This document shows positions 22,177-32,852 of a stretch of 64,000 nt of DNA, piece by piece; positions within the stretch are counted from its first letter, which is position 1; each line of letters starts with the position of its first letter. The notes beneath the pieces were generated by a model. The model worked only from the letters and a program-made list of their open reading frames with translations, was not told where the DNA came from and searched no databases. This DNA is from Plotosus lineatus (lineage: Eukaryota > Chordata > Actinopteri > Siluriformes > Plotosidae), in assembly GCA_024760905.1 (NCBI GenBank), contig CM045731.1, positions 22,795,001-22,859,000 of the forward strand. Reading direction: 5' to 3'. The position numbers and the translations under genes were made by a program.

Positions 22177-22392
22177 TGATGGCGGTCGTTGTTAACCCGG
22201 GCCTCGACCGATCCGGTATGAATTTTGTTTTGACCATTTGCATTTTTAATGTGGCAGAAGTTTTACGCCGGATGCCCTTCCTGTCGCAACCCTCTGCATT
22301 TATCCAGGCTTGGGACCGGCATAAGGGGGAGAGAGACACTGGTTAGTGCCCCCCCCGCCTCATGGCTGCATTAAATTATTGCCGCTATATCT

Positions 22393-22988
22393 CACCAGTT
22401 TTTCGTAATTAACTGATGTAAATAAACATTTACAGCTGTGGGAATGTGTGCTCGTGTAATTACCTCATTAATATTGGAAATGCATAACTGAATCAACCTC
22501 AACCGAAACACCTCAGCATCCAGAAGGACAACAAACTTTCTAAGGCAGCCTCCAGAAGGACAGTTCAGGCTTCACAAAAGGAAGCAAGAAACTGCCATGC
22601 TAAAGTACTAAAGACAAAGAAACATCAATTAAAAAAACTTATGTCATGTATAGCATGTCATGTATATCGTTTGTTTCCAGATTGTGCTTAAAGACAATGA
22701 CTGTTGATAACAGTGTTGTGAGGCAGGACATATCTATAAGAGTGACTATTTGATTTGTGACTGTGACACTTTTATTAGTGTTGGAATCCCACATGATAAA
22801 CCCACAAGTTGAGGTACAGTATGCATATGGAGATTAGAAATGAAACTTTCTAGAGCTCTTTCAGTGTCATGAAATAGCCCTTTTCCCCTTCTGAAATGCT
22901 TAAAACCTAGGAGCTTCACAGGTGGCGGCTTTGTCCCCCCAGACCCTGGCTGATTTTCAGATATTTTGGTGGTGGTCGTCACATGCCT
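22393..22988. other. Spacer without recognised gene
   Basis: Continues the sequence interrupted by LINE copy C. No coding region or known repeat recognised. Confidence 0.5.
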
Positions 22989-23868
22989 GGCATCAAGGGT
23001 CAGCTCTGAGCCCCTTTTTGTTTGCTGTGGTGATGGACAGGCTGACAGACGAGGTTAGTCAAGATTCCCCATGGACTATGATGTTTGCAGATGACATTGT
23101 GATCTGCAGTGAGAGCAGAGAACAAGTGCAGGAAAATCTAGAGAGGTGGAGGTATGCCCTGGAAAGGAGGGGAATGAAGGTTAGCCTCAGTCAGACGGAA
23201 TACATGTGTATGAATGACAAGGACCCAACAGGAACGGTGAGGTTACAGGGAGCGGAGATAAGGAAGGTGGTGTATTTTAAGTACTTAGGCTCAACAATCC
23301 AGAGCAATGAAGAGTGTGGAAAAGAGGTGAAGAAGCGTGTGCAGGCTGGTTGGAATGGTTGGAGAAAAGTATCTGGTGTGATGTGTGATAGGAAGGTATC
23401 GGCAAGAATGAAAGGAAAAGTGTACAAGAGGGTGTTGAGGCCAGCGATGTGATATGGTTTAGAAACAGCAGCCCCGGGGAAAGACAGGAGGCAGAGCTGG
23501 AGGTAGCGGAGATGAAAATGTTGAGGTTCTCTCTCTCTCTGCGAGTACCGAGGATGGATAGGATCAGGAATGAGCACATCAGAGGGACAGCACATGTAAG
23601 ACGTTTTGGAGACAAAGTCAGAGAGGCTAGATTGAGATGGTTTGGACATGTACAGAGGAGGGATAGCGAGTATATTTGTAGTAGGATGCTGAGGTTGGAA
23701 CTACCAGGCAGAAGGCCTAGAGGAAGACCAAAGAGGAGAAGATTCATGAACGTGGAGAAGGAGGACATGAAGGCAGTTGGTGTTGGAGAAGAAGATGCTG
23801 AGGATAGTTAGATGGAGGCAGATGATTTGCTGTGGCGACTCCTGAAGGGAACAGCCGAAAGGAAAAGA
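22989..23868 (+). mobile_element. RTE-type LINE copy E, 5'-truncated
   Basis: Begins at the H-Q-G-S-A-L-S-P motif and keeps an intact F-A-D-D, the thumb, and the C-terminal R-L-R-W-F-G-H-V-Q-R-R-D segment. A stop near 23452 and a CT expansion at 23530-23543 break the frame. It ends 'gccgaaaggaaaagaag' at about 23868. Confidence 0.88.
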
Positions 23869-23869
23869 A

Positions 23870-24612
23870 GACAGGTGGAAGTCATAGCTATTGTTTTGTT
23901 GAAGCTTACATCCACACTGATACTTTGCAAAAAAGATTGGATATGCTTGTATTCCAGTACAGTGGTACCTCAACTTACGAAATTAATCCGTTCTAGAAGT
24001 GGTTTCGTAACCTGTTTTTTTTGTCAGTTGAGTCGCATTTTACATGTTAAAGGCCTGATTCGTTCCAAGGCCCCCAATACTACCCCCATAAACCATTTAA
24101 AAATTATAAAACTATACCTTTTAAGGATAATTCTGCTTCAATATCGTACCGATGGTAGACGGGATTTGGCCAGCTTCCTTTGCAATATCACTCGCACACG
24201 CATGCCACGAGATCGCTTCTTTTCACTCGCACCGAGAATCACTTTCTTGGGGCCCATGATGAATGAAGAAAAATAAAGTTGCGATGAGCACACTCGAAAA
24301 ACTCACAAAACAACAGTAACTCAGTCCTTTACGCGTGTTAGAACTCCGTGACAAACAATGGGTTGAAGGCACATGAAAAGCATCATGGGTATTATGAAGA
24401 TGTAGCTCCCTCCTAGCCAATGGGAGGCCAGCGAGGCGGGGTTTGGGAGATAGCCAATAGGCGATCAACTTGCACATTGATTGAATTTTTGGGATGGCGC
24501 ATTTCATAACGTCAATTGTGTTTTTTTTTGTTTTGTTTTTTTTGTTTGTTTTTTTTGTATTCACAGATGGAAATTTTAGGTAAATTCGTTTCGTAACTTT
24601 TTCGTTTGTTGA
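23870..24612. mobile_element. Pogo-like family 2, copy a, with shared flank
   Basis: The terminus CAGTGGTACCTCAACTTACG starts after TA at 23958-23959. The interior matches 60786-61499 and 63400-64000. The right end is cut at about 24612 by an RTE fragment. The 90 bp before the terminus (23870-23957) are also shared with 63302-63398. No transposase. Confidence 0.65.
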
Positions 24613-24829
24613 GTACAGAGGAGGGATTGTGAATATATTGGTAGTAGGATGCTGAGGTTGGAACTACCAGGCATAAGCTCTAGAGGAAAGCCAAAGGAGG
24701 AGGTTTATGAATGTGGTGAAGGAGGACATGCAGGTAGTTGGCGTAGGAGAAGATGCAGAGGACAGGGTGAGATGGAGGCAGATGCTTTGCTGTGGTGACC
24801 CCTGAAGTGAATAGCCGAAAGGAAAAGAT
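24613..24829 (+). mobile_element. RTE LINE 3'-end fragment F
   Basis: About 217 bp matching the C-terminal codons (Q-R-R-D-x-E-Y-I-G-S-R-M-L-R-L-E-L-P-G) and the 3' end (ggtgacccctgaagtgaatagccgaaagg). Joined directly onto the pogo-like copy. Confidence 0.82.
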
Positions 24830-25109
24830 GCTTGTAGTAGAGGATTGTTAATGTTTGCATGACATTTCCCAGCCATGAGATTTTTCTTCTTTTTGGCATA
24901 AATCCACATTTTCTGTTTTCTCGAGGCCATTTTTTTATTCCAAATCCGTTAAAATATTTGGGGGGGGGTAGTGTAAGGGTTGAACTCCCGCTTCTCAGAG
25001 CATAGTGAAGTTGTATGATACGATGTTCCGACTAACGTGTAGATTTCATGAGAGGGTTGGTGTTAAACAGGAAGTTCTCGCAGTGAAGTCTCTTCTTCTT
25101 CGTGATTTG
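24830..25109. other. Spacer without recognised gene
   Basis: No gene seen. A G-run sits at about 24961-24968. Confidence 0.5.
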
Positions 25110-25331
25110 TGACGTGCTCCACCGAAAGTTGGTGCTTGTCGCAATTGACACACGGAGCTTGTGAGACGAAGCGCGACTTATCCGGACTTCTGATTTTTCA
25201 AGTGCGCGTTGATTACTTGTTTAATACTTAACCAACACTTGCTCACTTGAAAGATTGGAAGTCCGGATAAGCCACACTTCGTTTCACAAGCTCCATGTGG
25301 CACCTGTGACAAGCACCTGCTTTCGAGCCTG
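25110..25331. repeat. Imperfect inverted repeat (foldback)
   Basis: The block at 25120-25205 is answered in reverse complement at 25243-25325, with about 37 bp between arms. For example, 'ttatccggacttc' pairs with 'gaagtccggataag', and 'cggagcttgtgagacgaag' pairs with 'cttcgtttcacaagctcc'. Possibly a small foldback transposon. Confidence 0.75.
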
Positions 25332-25395
25332 TCACATTTACTGAAATCATCTCACTCCTGTGCTATTGCAATTATCATTTTACGAGCGAGAGCAA

Positions 25396-25715
25396 TGTAC
25401 AGTGGTATGAAAAAGTATCTGAACCTTTTGGAATTTCTCACATTTCTGCATAAAATCACCATCAAATGTGATCTGATCTTTGTCAAAATCACACAGATGA
25501 AAAAACAGTGTCTGCTTTAACTAAAACCCACCAAACATTTATAGGTTTTCATATTTTAATGAGGATAGCATGCAAATAATGACAGAAGAGTAGGAATAAG
25601 TAACTGAACCCTCTGCCTAAGGAGACTTAAAAAGCAATTGAAACCCATTTTTACCGAACAATTTAAGTCAGGTGTGTGCCCAATCACTGATGAGTGGCTT
25701 AAATCTCATACCTGA
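25396..25715 (+). mobile_element. Tc1-like transposon left end
   Basis: Starts after TA with CAGTGGTATGAAAAAGTATC, a recurrent terminus of fish Tc1 elements. The following AT-rich inverted-repeat sequence runs to about 25715, where the sequence changes. No transposase frame remains. Confidence 0.6.
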
Positions 25716-25788
25716 TTTCCAGTGCAATAAGAATATGGATTTGAAAAAATATATATGTAGTAATCTGTTCATTTTCATGTTTTCCAGA

Positions 25789-26738
25789 TGTACCACTGCT
25801 CGGAGTCTGGGATGAATTTTGCCCAATTTCCTAGTTTCAAAAAACATAAACATCTCCACAAAGAGGAGAAGCCTTATTACTGCGAACAGTGTGGAAAGAG
25901 TTTTACTTTGCAGAGCAGTCTCCAGAAGCATGAGCGTATCCACACAGGAGAAAAACCATATTGCTGCGAACAGTGTGGGAAGCGTTTTACCCATCAGGCT
26001 TCTCTCCAACAGCATTTGCGTATCCACACAGGAGAGAAATCATATTGCTGCGAACAGTGTGGGAAGAGGTTTCCTTATCAGAGTTCTCTCAAGTACCATG
26101 AGCGTATCCACACAGGAGAGAAACCATATTGCTGCGAACAGTGTGGGAAGAGTTTTACTTATCAGTGTTCTCTCCAACAGCATGAGCATACCCACAGAGG
26201 AGAAAAACCATATTGCTGCGAACAGTGTGGGAAGAGTTTTACTCAACAGGCTTCTCTCCAACAGCATTTGCGTATCCACACAGGAGAGAAACCATATTGC
26301 TGCGAACAGTGTGGGAAGAGGTTTCCTTATCAGAGTTCTCTCAAATACCATGAGCGTATCCACACAGGAGAGAAACCATATTGCTGCGAACAGTGTGGGA
26401 AGAGGTTTCCTTATCAGAGTTCTCTCAAATACCATGAGCGTATCCACACAGGAGAGAAACCATATTGCTGCGAAGTGTGCGGGAACAGTTTTACTTGTAG
26501 GAGTCATCTCCAACAGCATGAGCAAATCCATACAGGAGAGAGACCGTATTCCTGTGAAGAGTGTGGGAAGAGTTTTACTTATCAGAGTCATCTCCAACAG
26601 CATGAGCGTATCCACACAGGAGTCAAGCCTTATTACTGCGAAGAGTGCGGGAAGAGTTTTGCTCATCAGACTTCACTTCAACGCCACAAAATTTCTCACA
26701 CAGAAGAGAAGCCATATTTCTGCATAGTGTGTGTGTGA
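25789..26738 (+). CDS. C2H2 zinc-finger protein, terminal exon with frameshift
   Basis: The frame opens right after a good acceptor (tttccag at 25782-25788), as is usual for fish poly-zinc-finger terminal exons. It encodes one degenerate finger (Y-H-C-S-E-S-G, second Cys lost) and ten C2H2 fingers (C-x2-C-x12-H-x3-H) joined by H-T-G-E-K-P linkers. It then stops inside finger 11 at 26738, where a GT-run insertion shifts the frame. Fingers 3, 6 and 7 are nearly identical in DNA (6 and 7 appear identical), showing recent array duplication. No effector domain (KRAB, BTB, SCAN) or upstream exon is visible. The likely role is sequence-specific DNA binding in the nucleus, if the gene is expressed. 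Confidence 0.8.
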
Positions 26739-27150
26739 AGGGTTTTACTAATCAGAGTCATCTCCAACAGCATGAGCGTATCCACACGGGAGTCGAGCCT
26801 TATTACTGCGGGAAGAGTTTTACTTTTTGGAGTTATCTCCAGCGGCATGAGCATAGCCACACAGGAGAGAAACCATATTACTGTGAACTGTGTGAGAAGA
26901 GTTTTTCGCAGCAGAGCTCTCTTCAAGTCCACAAATGTATCCACACAGGAGAAACCAAATTACTGCCCACAGTGCGAAGGTTCCCACTCGGCGGAGCTCT
27001 CTCCAATGCCATCACTGTTTCAGAACCCGGAGAAACCTCCACAGCCAAGAGCAGAGTTCGTCATGACAGTCGCTGTATTTCTCTGGACAATTTGGGTGGT
27101 GCTGTCGCCAACGAAGACCATTTTGTGAACAAGTCCACCTTTCTCCTCTG
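26739..27150 (+). pseudogene. Out-of-frame remainder of the zinc-finger array
   Basis: In the next frame the array continues with K-G-F-T-N-Q-S-H-L-Q-Q-H, a finger missing its second Cys (Y-Y-C-G-K-S-F) and an intact finger (Y-Y-C-E-L-C-E-K-S-F). A second shift at about 26955 leads to an eroded last finger. The C-terminal end is unclear, and a pogo-like fragment follows at about 27190. Confidence 0.75.
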
Positions 27151-27189
27151 CATCATGTCAGTCATGTCCCCCCACGGCTGCATTCGGAA

Positions 27190-27547
27190 CTGTACTGGAA
27201 TAATAATTGAAAAAGACTTTAATGCAACCGTTCAGAGGAAACTGTCATTTCTTCAGGAGAAAGTCTTATTTGTTCAGAAGAGACATACAGCATTTTCTAT
27301 CACTTAGCCAGTGAAGACGCAGGGCATTTGATTGGCATCATAGAGTTTAACTGGTAATTAAAACACAAAAAAAGAGGTTAATTTACAACTTGTGCATGAA
27401 TGAGGAAAAAGGGGAGTTACATCATCTCAACCGATCAGCAGGAAGGAGGACAGCCATTGGCTGAATTTGAGTGACGTGCCAGTTTCCTGGCAGTCCGCGA
27501 ATACTCAAACTGTGATTGCAAAACCGCGAATAGTCAAAGGCCTACTG
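27190..27547. mobile_element. Foldback pogo-like element, copy 4 (right end only)
   Basis: Matches 1203-1557 and ends ...GGCCTACTG at 27547, followed by TA. The left part is absent; the junction with zinc-finger-derived sequence lies near 27190. Confidence 0.75.
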
Positions 27548-27549
27548 TA

Positions 27550-28009
27550 GCAAGAGTTATTACTATGGGAACTGGTTGCATATCAATAGCAATTATTTTC
27601 CACAATTATAATAAATGATTCACACAATAGTAATGATGAGAAAAACATGTACAAACATAAATCATTTATTTATGTTTACCTGCTTAAACATTTGAAAGTC
27701 AGGAGGGACACCTGCTGTATTTGTAGTGTTCCAGTTGTTTCATTTTACACTCTTCCCATCCTGGTGATCTGTCCCTCTGATTCATTCATTTCCATTACAA
27801 ATTTGTCTACATGCCAGACTGCCATTTTAATCTGTGTGTGTGTGTGGGGGGGGGGGGGGGTGTTTTCATTTTATAAGCCAGTTGCATTTATCACTTAACT
27901 TCTCAGTTCTCCATGCCTGATACTGTGCCTTTTCCCCCATCTTTCTGATGTGTCTCTTAATCACTGTTTTCTTTCTGCCACACACTAACAATCACTTCCT
28001 CTTCCTTTA
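27550..28009. other. Spacer without recognised gene
   Basis: AT-rich, with no gene seen. A GT run plus a G-homopolymer lies at about 27833-27860. Confidence 0.5.
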
Positions 28010-30775
28010 CATGACCTTCCTCCGAAATTGTGGACCGAGCATAAGGATGAGGTTGGTCTAGTCCATGATGTTGCTTATGAAGCAAAATTGAAATATCTAC
28101 ATCCTGTGTTCGTCAAACAATGTCCAGTGTCTGAAGCTAAATCCCAGGGATTTGATGGAATTCTCAACTCCTTGTTACAAAAGGTAGTAATTAGACCATG
28201 CGTTAGTTCATTCAACACCCCTGTCAACCCAATCCCTAAGCCTGATCAGACTTGGAGATTTACTCAGGACTTGCAGAAAATAAATGACATTATTATTCCA
28301 GCAGCACCTGTTGTACTTGATTTGCCCGCTATTGTGGCTTCCATTTCATGCCATCATTCACATTTCTTTGTGATTGACATTTGTTCTGCTTTCTTTGGCA
28401 GTCCTGTTGAAGAGCAGACATAGCTTTTTGCTTTCACGCATAGGGCCAGACATTTACAATTTGCCTCGTCTGCCACAGGGCTTTATTGATTCTCTTGCAG
28501 TCTTTGCTGCAGTGGGAAGAGATGCGCTATGTAATTTGACCCTCCCCACTGATTCTGTTGTCTGACCTCCTTGTCTCAGCTGTGTCAGAGGACATTTGTG
28601 ACAAGCTTTTCTCTGCCTTCTCGAACATCTGGCTACAAAGCGCTTTAAGTTATCAAATGCAAAGTTAAAGTTTTGCAAAGACAAGGTAAAATATCTCGGT
28701 TTTGAATTCTCTCAAGGTAGCAAATACCTCTCAAAGGACTTTATCCACATCATCCTTGAGACTAAATGCCCAGCAACAAAGCATGCGCTAATGGCCTTTC
28801 TGAGCCTTATCAATTACTGCAGGCAGCGGGTCCCTGACTGTTCCTTACATGACAAGCACCTCAGAGCTGCTATCTCATGCAATGATCCCCTGCAAAAACC
28901 TTTAACCTGGACAACGGACATGGTAGCGGCATATGAGGCTCTGTATTGGGCTCTGTATTCAGCCCCCACCCTGGGACTTCCTAACCATAAAAAGATGTTT
29001 CACATATATGCCTGTGAGTATGAGGGCACCACCTCTGCTGTTTTGGCTCAGGAATATAGAGGGGGAGTGAGACCATGTGCGTTTCTGTCTAAAACACTGT
29101 ACTGTAGCCCAGGGTTTAGCTGCTTGCCTTAGAGCTGTGGCTGCCTGTGCAGTGATGGTTCAAGATGCTGAGAAATTGGTATTATCACACACCATGATCC
29201 TGAATTCTCCTCTTCAGGTGAAACAGGTACTGCAGAACTAACAGACACAACACATGACACCACAAAGAAAACTGATATAGGAAACTATTATTAGCTTCGC
29301 GAGTACCTGGTTGATCAGGCCAATTTCTTTTTATTATTATAATACATGTACTGTAATAAAGTTTGCTTATATTGCATGATTATACTGCAGAAATTGTTCA
29401 TTCTACTAGTATTCGACCAGACTTGTTTTCTACTCTGCTGGATAAGGGTGATTCTTTGTTTGTTGATGGCTCAAAACCATACGATGGTACATTTCTGTGA
29501 GGCTGATCGATGTGTGCTCTCTCTTATATCACTGTTGAATCTTTTGCTCTGCCTTTCTCTTCTGCACAAGATGCCGAGCTCTTTGTTTTAATGCATGTCT
29601 GCATCCTGTCGAAGGGTAAGGACATTACGATTTACATGATCGATACACTTTTGGTATAGCACATGGCTTTTGCTTCATCTGGCAATCTAGAGGACTTTGC
29701 TCAGTAAAAGGAAGTCTATCTCACTTGCCTCACTTTTTTAGAACCTTATAGATGCATGTCATCTCCCTTGTACACTAGCCATTATTAAGACAAGGGCCCA
29801 TAGTCCCAGCAATTTTCCTGAAGTTCATGGAAACTCCTTGACTGATCACATTGCCAAAGAGACTGCTAATTTATAAGTGTTCTTTCCTGATTCTGACTCA
29901 TCATGTAATACTGGTTTCTTGGCCAGTACTCTCATTCCTGCACTTGACCTTCATTCCTTACAAGCTTCAGCTACCCCGAATGTTACCTTCTTCTGGCAAT
30001 TCCATAAGTCTTATGTTGCTTCTGATGGATTATAGTACAGTGAGGATGGTTGCATTTGCCTTCCTTCCCACTGTCTTCCGTCCACTGTGTGCGAGTTTCA
30101 TGGTGTTACTCATTGCACATGAAGGGGGGAGGGGGGTGTCAAGGATGACATGAATAAATTTTTGTATAACCAACTTAAGTGTCAGAGCTGACTCTATCCT
30201 GTCTAAATGTCTAATCTGCGCTCAAAACAACATTACCAAAACCCCACTCACACAAAAGAAACTACCAATACCAACATCTCCATTCTTAGAATGGCACATT
30301 TATTTCACATATTTGCCCATAAGTGGAACATTTAAATCTCTGTTCTGGTAGACAAATTCTCCTGATGAATCGAAGCTTTGCCATGTAGTCAAGAAAACAC
30401 TAAAGTAGTTACACGGATCTTAGCAAAAGGAATTATCCCCACCATGGTTAATCACATGCAATTGATTCAGACAAAGGAACTCCTTTTACCTTTAAAGTCA
30501 GACAGGATTTATGTAAGTACTTGCCACTGTCTTTGCATTTCCATATTTCTGACCACCCTCCATCTTATGGTATCGTAGAAAGAGCAAATCGAACATTGAA
30601 GGATAAATTGACCAAAGCAATGCAGACAACAGGTAATAAAAATTTGGTAGATCTTTTACCAGCTGTATTCGGAGAACTAAGAATGATACCTAGGAAAGAT
30701 ATACATTTCTCCCCACATGGGATACTTTTTGGCAGACCCTATCCAGTTCCTTGGAGAAACAGAAACCAGCAATAG
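28010..30775 (+). pseudogene. Endogenous retrovirus-like pol remnant
   Basis: Broken plus-strand frames follow the order of a gamma/epsilon-type retroviral pol. RT start: W-T-E-H-K-D-E-V-G-L, about 28028, with N-T-P-V-N-P-I-P-K-P-D and L-P-Q-G-F at about 28475. RT connection: 28680-29130, with L-I-N-Y-C-R-Q and L-S-K-T-L. RNase H: about 29410-29870, with L-F-V-D-G-S. Integrase: about 30050-30775, with the E-R-A-N-R-T-L-K-D-K-L helix near 30575. Many stops and frameshifts are spread throughout, and the Y-x-D-D region is not recognisable. No gag, env or flanking LTRs were found next to it. It is an old, non-functional copy ending a few bases from the TRIM T2 B30.2 exon. Confidence 0.8.
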
Positions 30776-30779
30776 GGAC

Positions 30780-31300
30780 TTCGGTGATATGCACGACATA
30801 GTACAAGTGTACAAAACCCAGCATACAGAAGGTGAGTGAATGTGGTGTGGACTCTGTGGAGGTGCTTCATCATTTCAGAGACACTGTAGAACGACAGAAT
30901 TCCTGCACAGTGATCCACATACACTCCTATTCTGGAGGAAGGTGGAACCCTGAGATCAGTCTTAATGTTGTTGTGAAAGAAACAGAGAGAATTAGAAGAA
31001 CACCGCAGACTCCAGGACTGATCATTGCCTCCAAACAAACACTCGTTTCCCTGCCCTTTCCTGCTGATGTCTTTATATGAGACTGATATGTACACCCATG
31101 CCTCACTTCTCCATTCCACCTCCCAGTAACATCGTCCACACAAACTCTCCTGACACATCACCTGTCTGTAGAAGTCAAATCTCTCGGGATGATCAGAGTA
31201 TGGCTGCTTTTTCTGGCTGAATGTCACCTTTCTGTTATTGTCAGACAGAATGAGCTTGTAATTTGCTGTGTTGGGATCCAGCGTCGGATCACAGAAATCA
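30780..31300 (-). pseudogene. TRIM T2, PRY-SPRY (B30.2) exon
   Basis: The minus strand encodes a nearly whole B30.2 domain. PRY: L-D-P-N-T-A-N, N-R-K-V-T-F, Y-S-D-H-P-E-R-F-D. SPRY: G-R-C-Y-W-E-V-E-W, V-Y-I-S-V-S-Y-K-D-I-S-R-K-G, W-S-L-R-C, and G-V-Y-V-D-H-C-A-G-I-L-S-F-Y-S-V-S. The end is garbled after L-L-Y-A-G-F, and no clean splice acceptor is seen upstream. In finTRIMs this domain binds targets. Here it belongs to a gene whose first exons are broken. Confidence 0.85.
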
Positions 31301-31349
31301 AAACACAGGAAAAATATCCACATGTTCAATATTAATCACACAACATACA

Positions 31350-31784
31350 GCCATGGATAAAAATGTTGGCATCTTTAAATCTTTTCCAGAAAATGTACCA
31401 TTTCTCCCAGCAAGTCTTTGAAATTACAAATGTTTTGGTTTACACGTGTTGATTTTCTTTATGGTTGGAATAACACACACAAAAACCAAATTTGACATCA
31501 TTTTACACAGAACTCCAATAATGGGTAGGACAAAGTTATTGGCACCTTTCAAAATTTGTGATTAAATCATTTTATTTCAAGCCTGTGATGCTCATTTAAA
31601 CTCACCACTGGCAAGGGACAGGTTCTGACAATATAGGAATGACACATGAAGCTGGTTAAAATGGAGACATTTTTGACTTAACCTTTGTATTGTGTGCTTC
31701 ACTGAGCATGGAGAACAGAAAGAGCTGCAGAGAATTCTCTGAGTACTTGAGAACCAAAATTGTTGAAAAGTATCAACAATCTTT

Positions 31785-31785
<1 letters not shown>
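31350..31785 (+). mobile_element. Tc1-like transposon 5' part
   Basis: Contains the Tc1-type phrase at 31360-31375 (ggataaaaatgttggca) and a second copy in the form 'aaagttattggcacc' (31526-31540). From about 31710 it reads as a transposase start (M-E-N-R-K-S-C-R-E-F-S-E-Y-L-R-T-K-I-V-E-K-Y). It breaks off at a GT/GC microsatellite (31782-31821). It lies between the T2 linker and B30.2 exons. Confidence 0.6.
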
Positions 31786-31815
<30 letters not shown>

Positions 31816-32099
31816 CGCACGCACACTACACGTACAGTGTAGAAAATCTCTGCTCTTTGGCTCTGATGGAAAAATGATTTGAAGTGCTGCAGCTGTAGAG
31901 ACAAATCAAATAAAAAATCAGGTGCAAAATAAGGAGAGTTTAATGTGATAGAGTTTGTGTCTGATGTTGATTTTATTTCAACATTAAGACAAAAAGCATG
32001 TTAACATCTTTCAGAAATACAACAGCAATAAGAGGAAGTTCACATCATCATATGAAAATATGAATTCTGAATAAGAAACTTGGTGTAACGTAAAGATTT

Positions 32100-32290
32100 C
32101 CCAGTAGAACAATTTCTCTCACCACTTTCAGAGATTTTCTTGATTTCCTCCAGAATCCCTCAAGTCTGTTCTTCAGTTTAGAACAAGATTTCTTCACGTC
32201 ATCAAATGAGAGATATTGATTGATGTTTATGCTGGGTGATCCCTCATTCATGTACAGAAGAGAAACAGAGAAACTGGAAATTCTACAGAG
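32100..32290 (-). pseudogene. TRIM T2, linker exon between coiled coil and B30.2
   Basis: Encodes S-P-S-I-N-I-N-Q-Y-L-S-F-D-D-V-K-K-S and L-K-N-R-L-E-G-F-W, matching the short finTRIM exon that precedes the B30.2 exon (usual form: S-F-D-D-V-K-K-S-V-S-x-L-K). A frameshift or indel after F-W-R-K alters the end. Confidence 0.7.
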
Positions 32291-32344
32291 AGAAATAAAA
32301 ATATCATGGAGAAGGAGAAAGGTGGAGCAACATAACATGGGATT

Positions 32345-32471
32345 ATACGGATAGATGTGTGTGTGGGGGGGTGTCTGTGTTGCCTGGAGGTAAAGAAGAT
32401 GATTCTGTGTGTGTGTGTGTGTGTGTTACCTGGAGGTAATGAATGTGATCCTGTGTGTGTGTGTTAGTTAC
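32345..32471 (-). repeat. GT minisatellite with repeated splice donors (T2)
   Basis: Blocks at about 32380 and 32427, plus the exon end at 32468, repeat the exon-3 end plus donor (minus strand CTCCAG then GTA), separated by GT runs. This is the same arrangement as at TRIM T1. Confidence 0.72.
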
Positions 32472-32820
32472 CTGGAGGTACTAGGGATGATTGTGTGTGT
32501 GTGAAAGCTTCTCTATCTCAGTGACTCTCCTCTGAAGATCTTTTTCTCCATGAAGCTGATCATCTCAGTAAAAATCATCTCCGTGTTCTCCACTGCTGTC
32601 GGTGCACTGAACTGTTAGGATGTGAGATTTAAAGGTCATCTATCGTTCCCTCTCTTACTGGGACACTAAATGATTGGATGCCTGTGTTCTGTGTGTTTCG
32701 GGGAGCTCTGTCTCTGCTCACTGCTCACCTTTATAGTGTCCACAGCCTGTTTCAGCTCCAGCACCTCCTTCTGTTTCTCCTGGATTCTCTGCTGGAATTT
32801 CCTCCTTAAACTCTCTCTGT
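32472..32820 (-). pseudogene. TRIM T2, exons 2 and 3 (coiled coil)
   Basis: Exon 2 ends at 32729 (GTGAG donor) and reads R-K-F-Q-Q-R-I-Q-E-K-Q-K-E-V-L-E-L-K-Q-A-V-D-T-I-K. Exon 3 runs from 32611 to 32472 and is only 140 bp instead of 234, a 94-bp deletion that removes most of the helix and shifts the frame. The intron between them corresponds to that of T1. Confidence 0.8.
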
Positions 32821-32852
32821 GACGAAATTCAGAACAATTTCATAATTGCGCT

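Larger units (their letters stand above)
19289..22371 (-). mobile_element. RTE-type LINE copy C, full length
   Basis: A 3.1-kb minus-strand element with TSDs of about 20 bp (taaattattgccgctatat, plus 'ct') at 19268-19288 and 22372-22392. The 5' end agrees with that of copy D1 at 40288 (both start 'atgcagccatgaagcgg'-like), so it is a true element end. The 3' end reads ggcgacccctgaagggaacagccgaaag. Only a very short GAA-type tail remains. This is the best reference copy in the window, but the coding frame is broken. Confidence 0.93.

Noticed and set aside
25873..26730. Regular 84-bp spacing could suggest a CRISPR-like or satellite array
   Set aside because: The period is exactly that of 28-residue C2H2 fingers in an open frame, and the sequence is clearly vertebrate.
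28010..30775. Functional retroviral pol or a full provirus
   Set aside because: Numerous stops and shifts, no recognisable active-site motif, and no gag, env or paired LTRs nearby.
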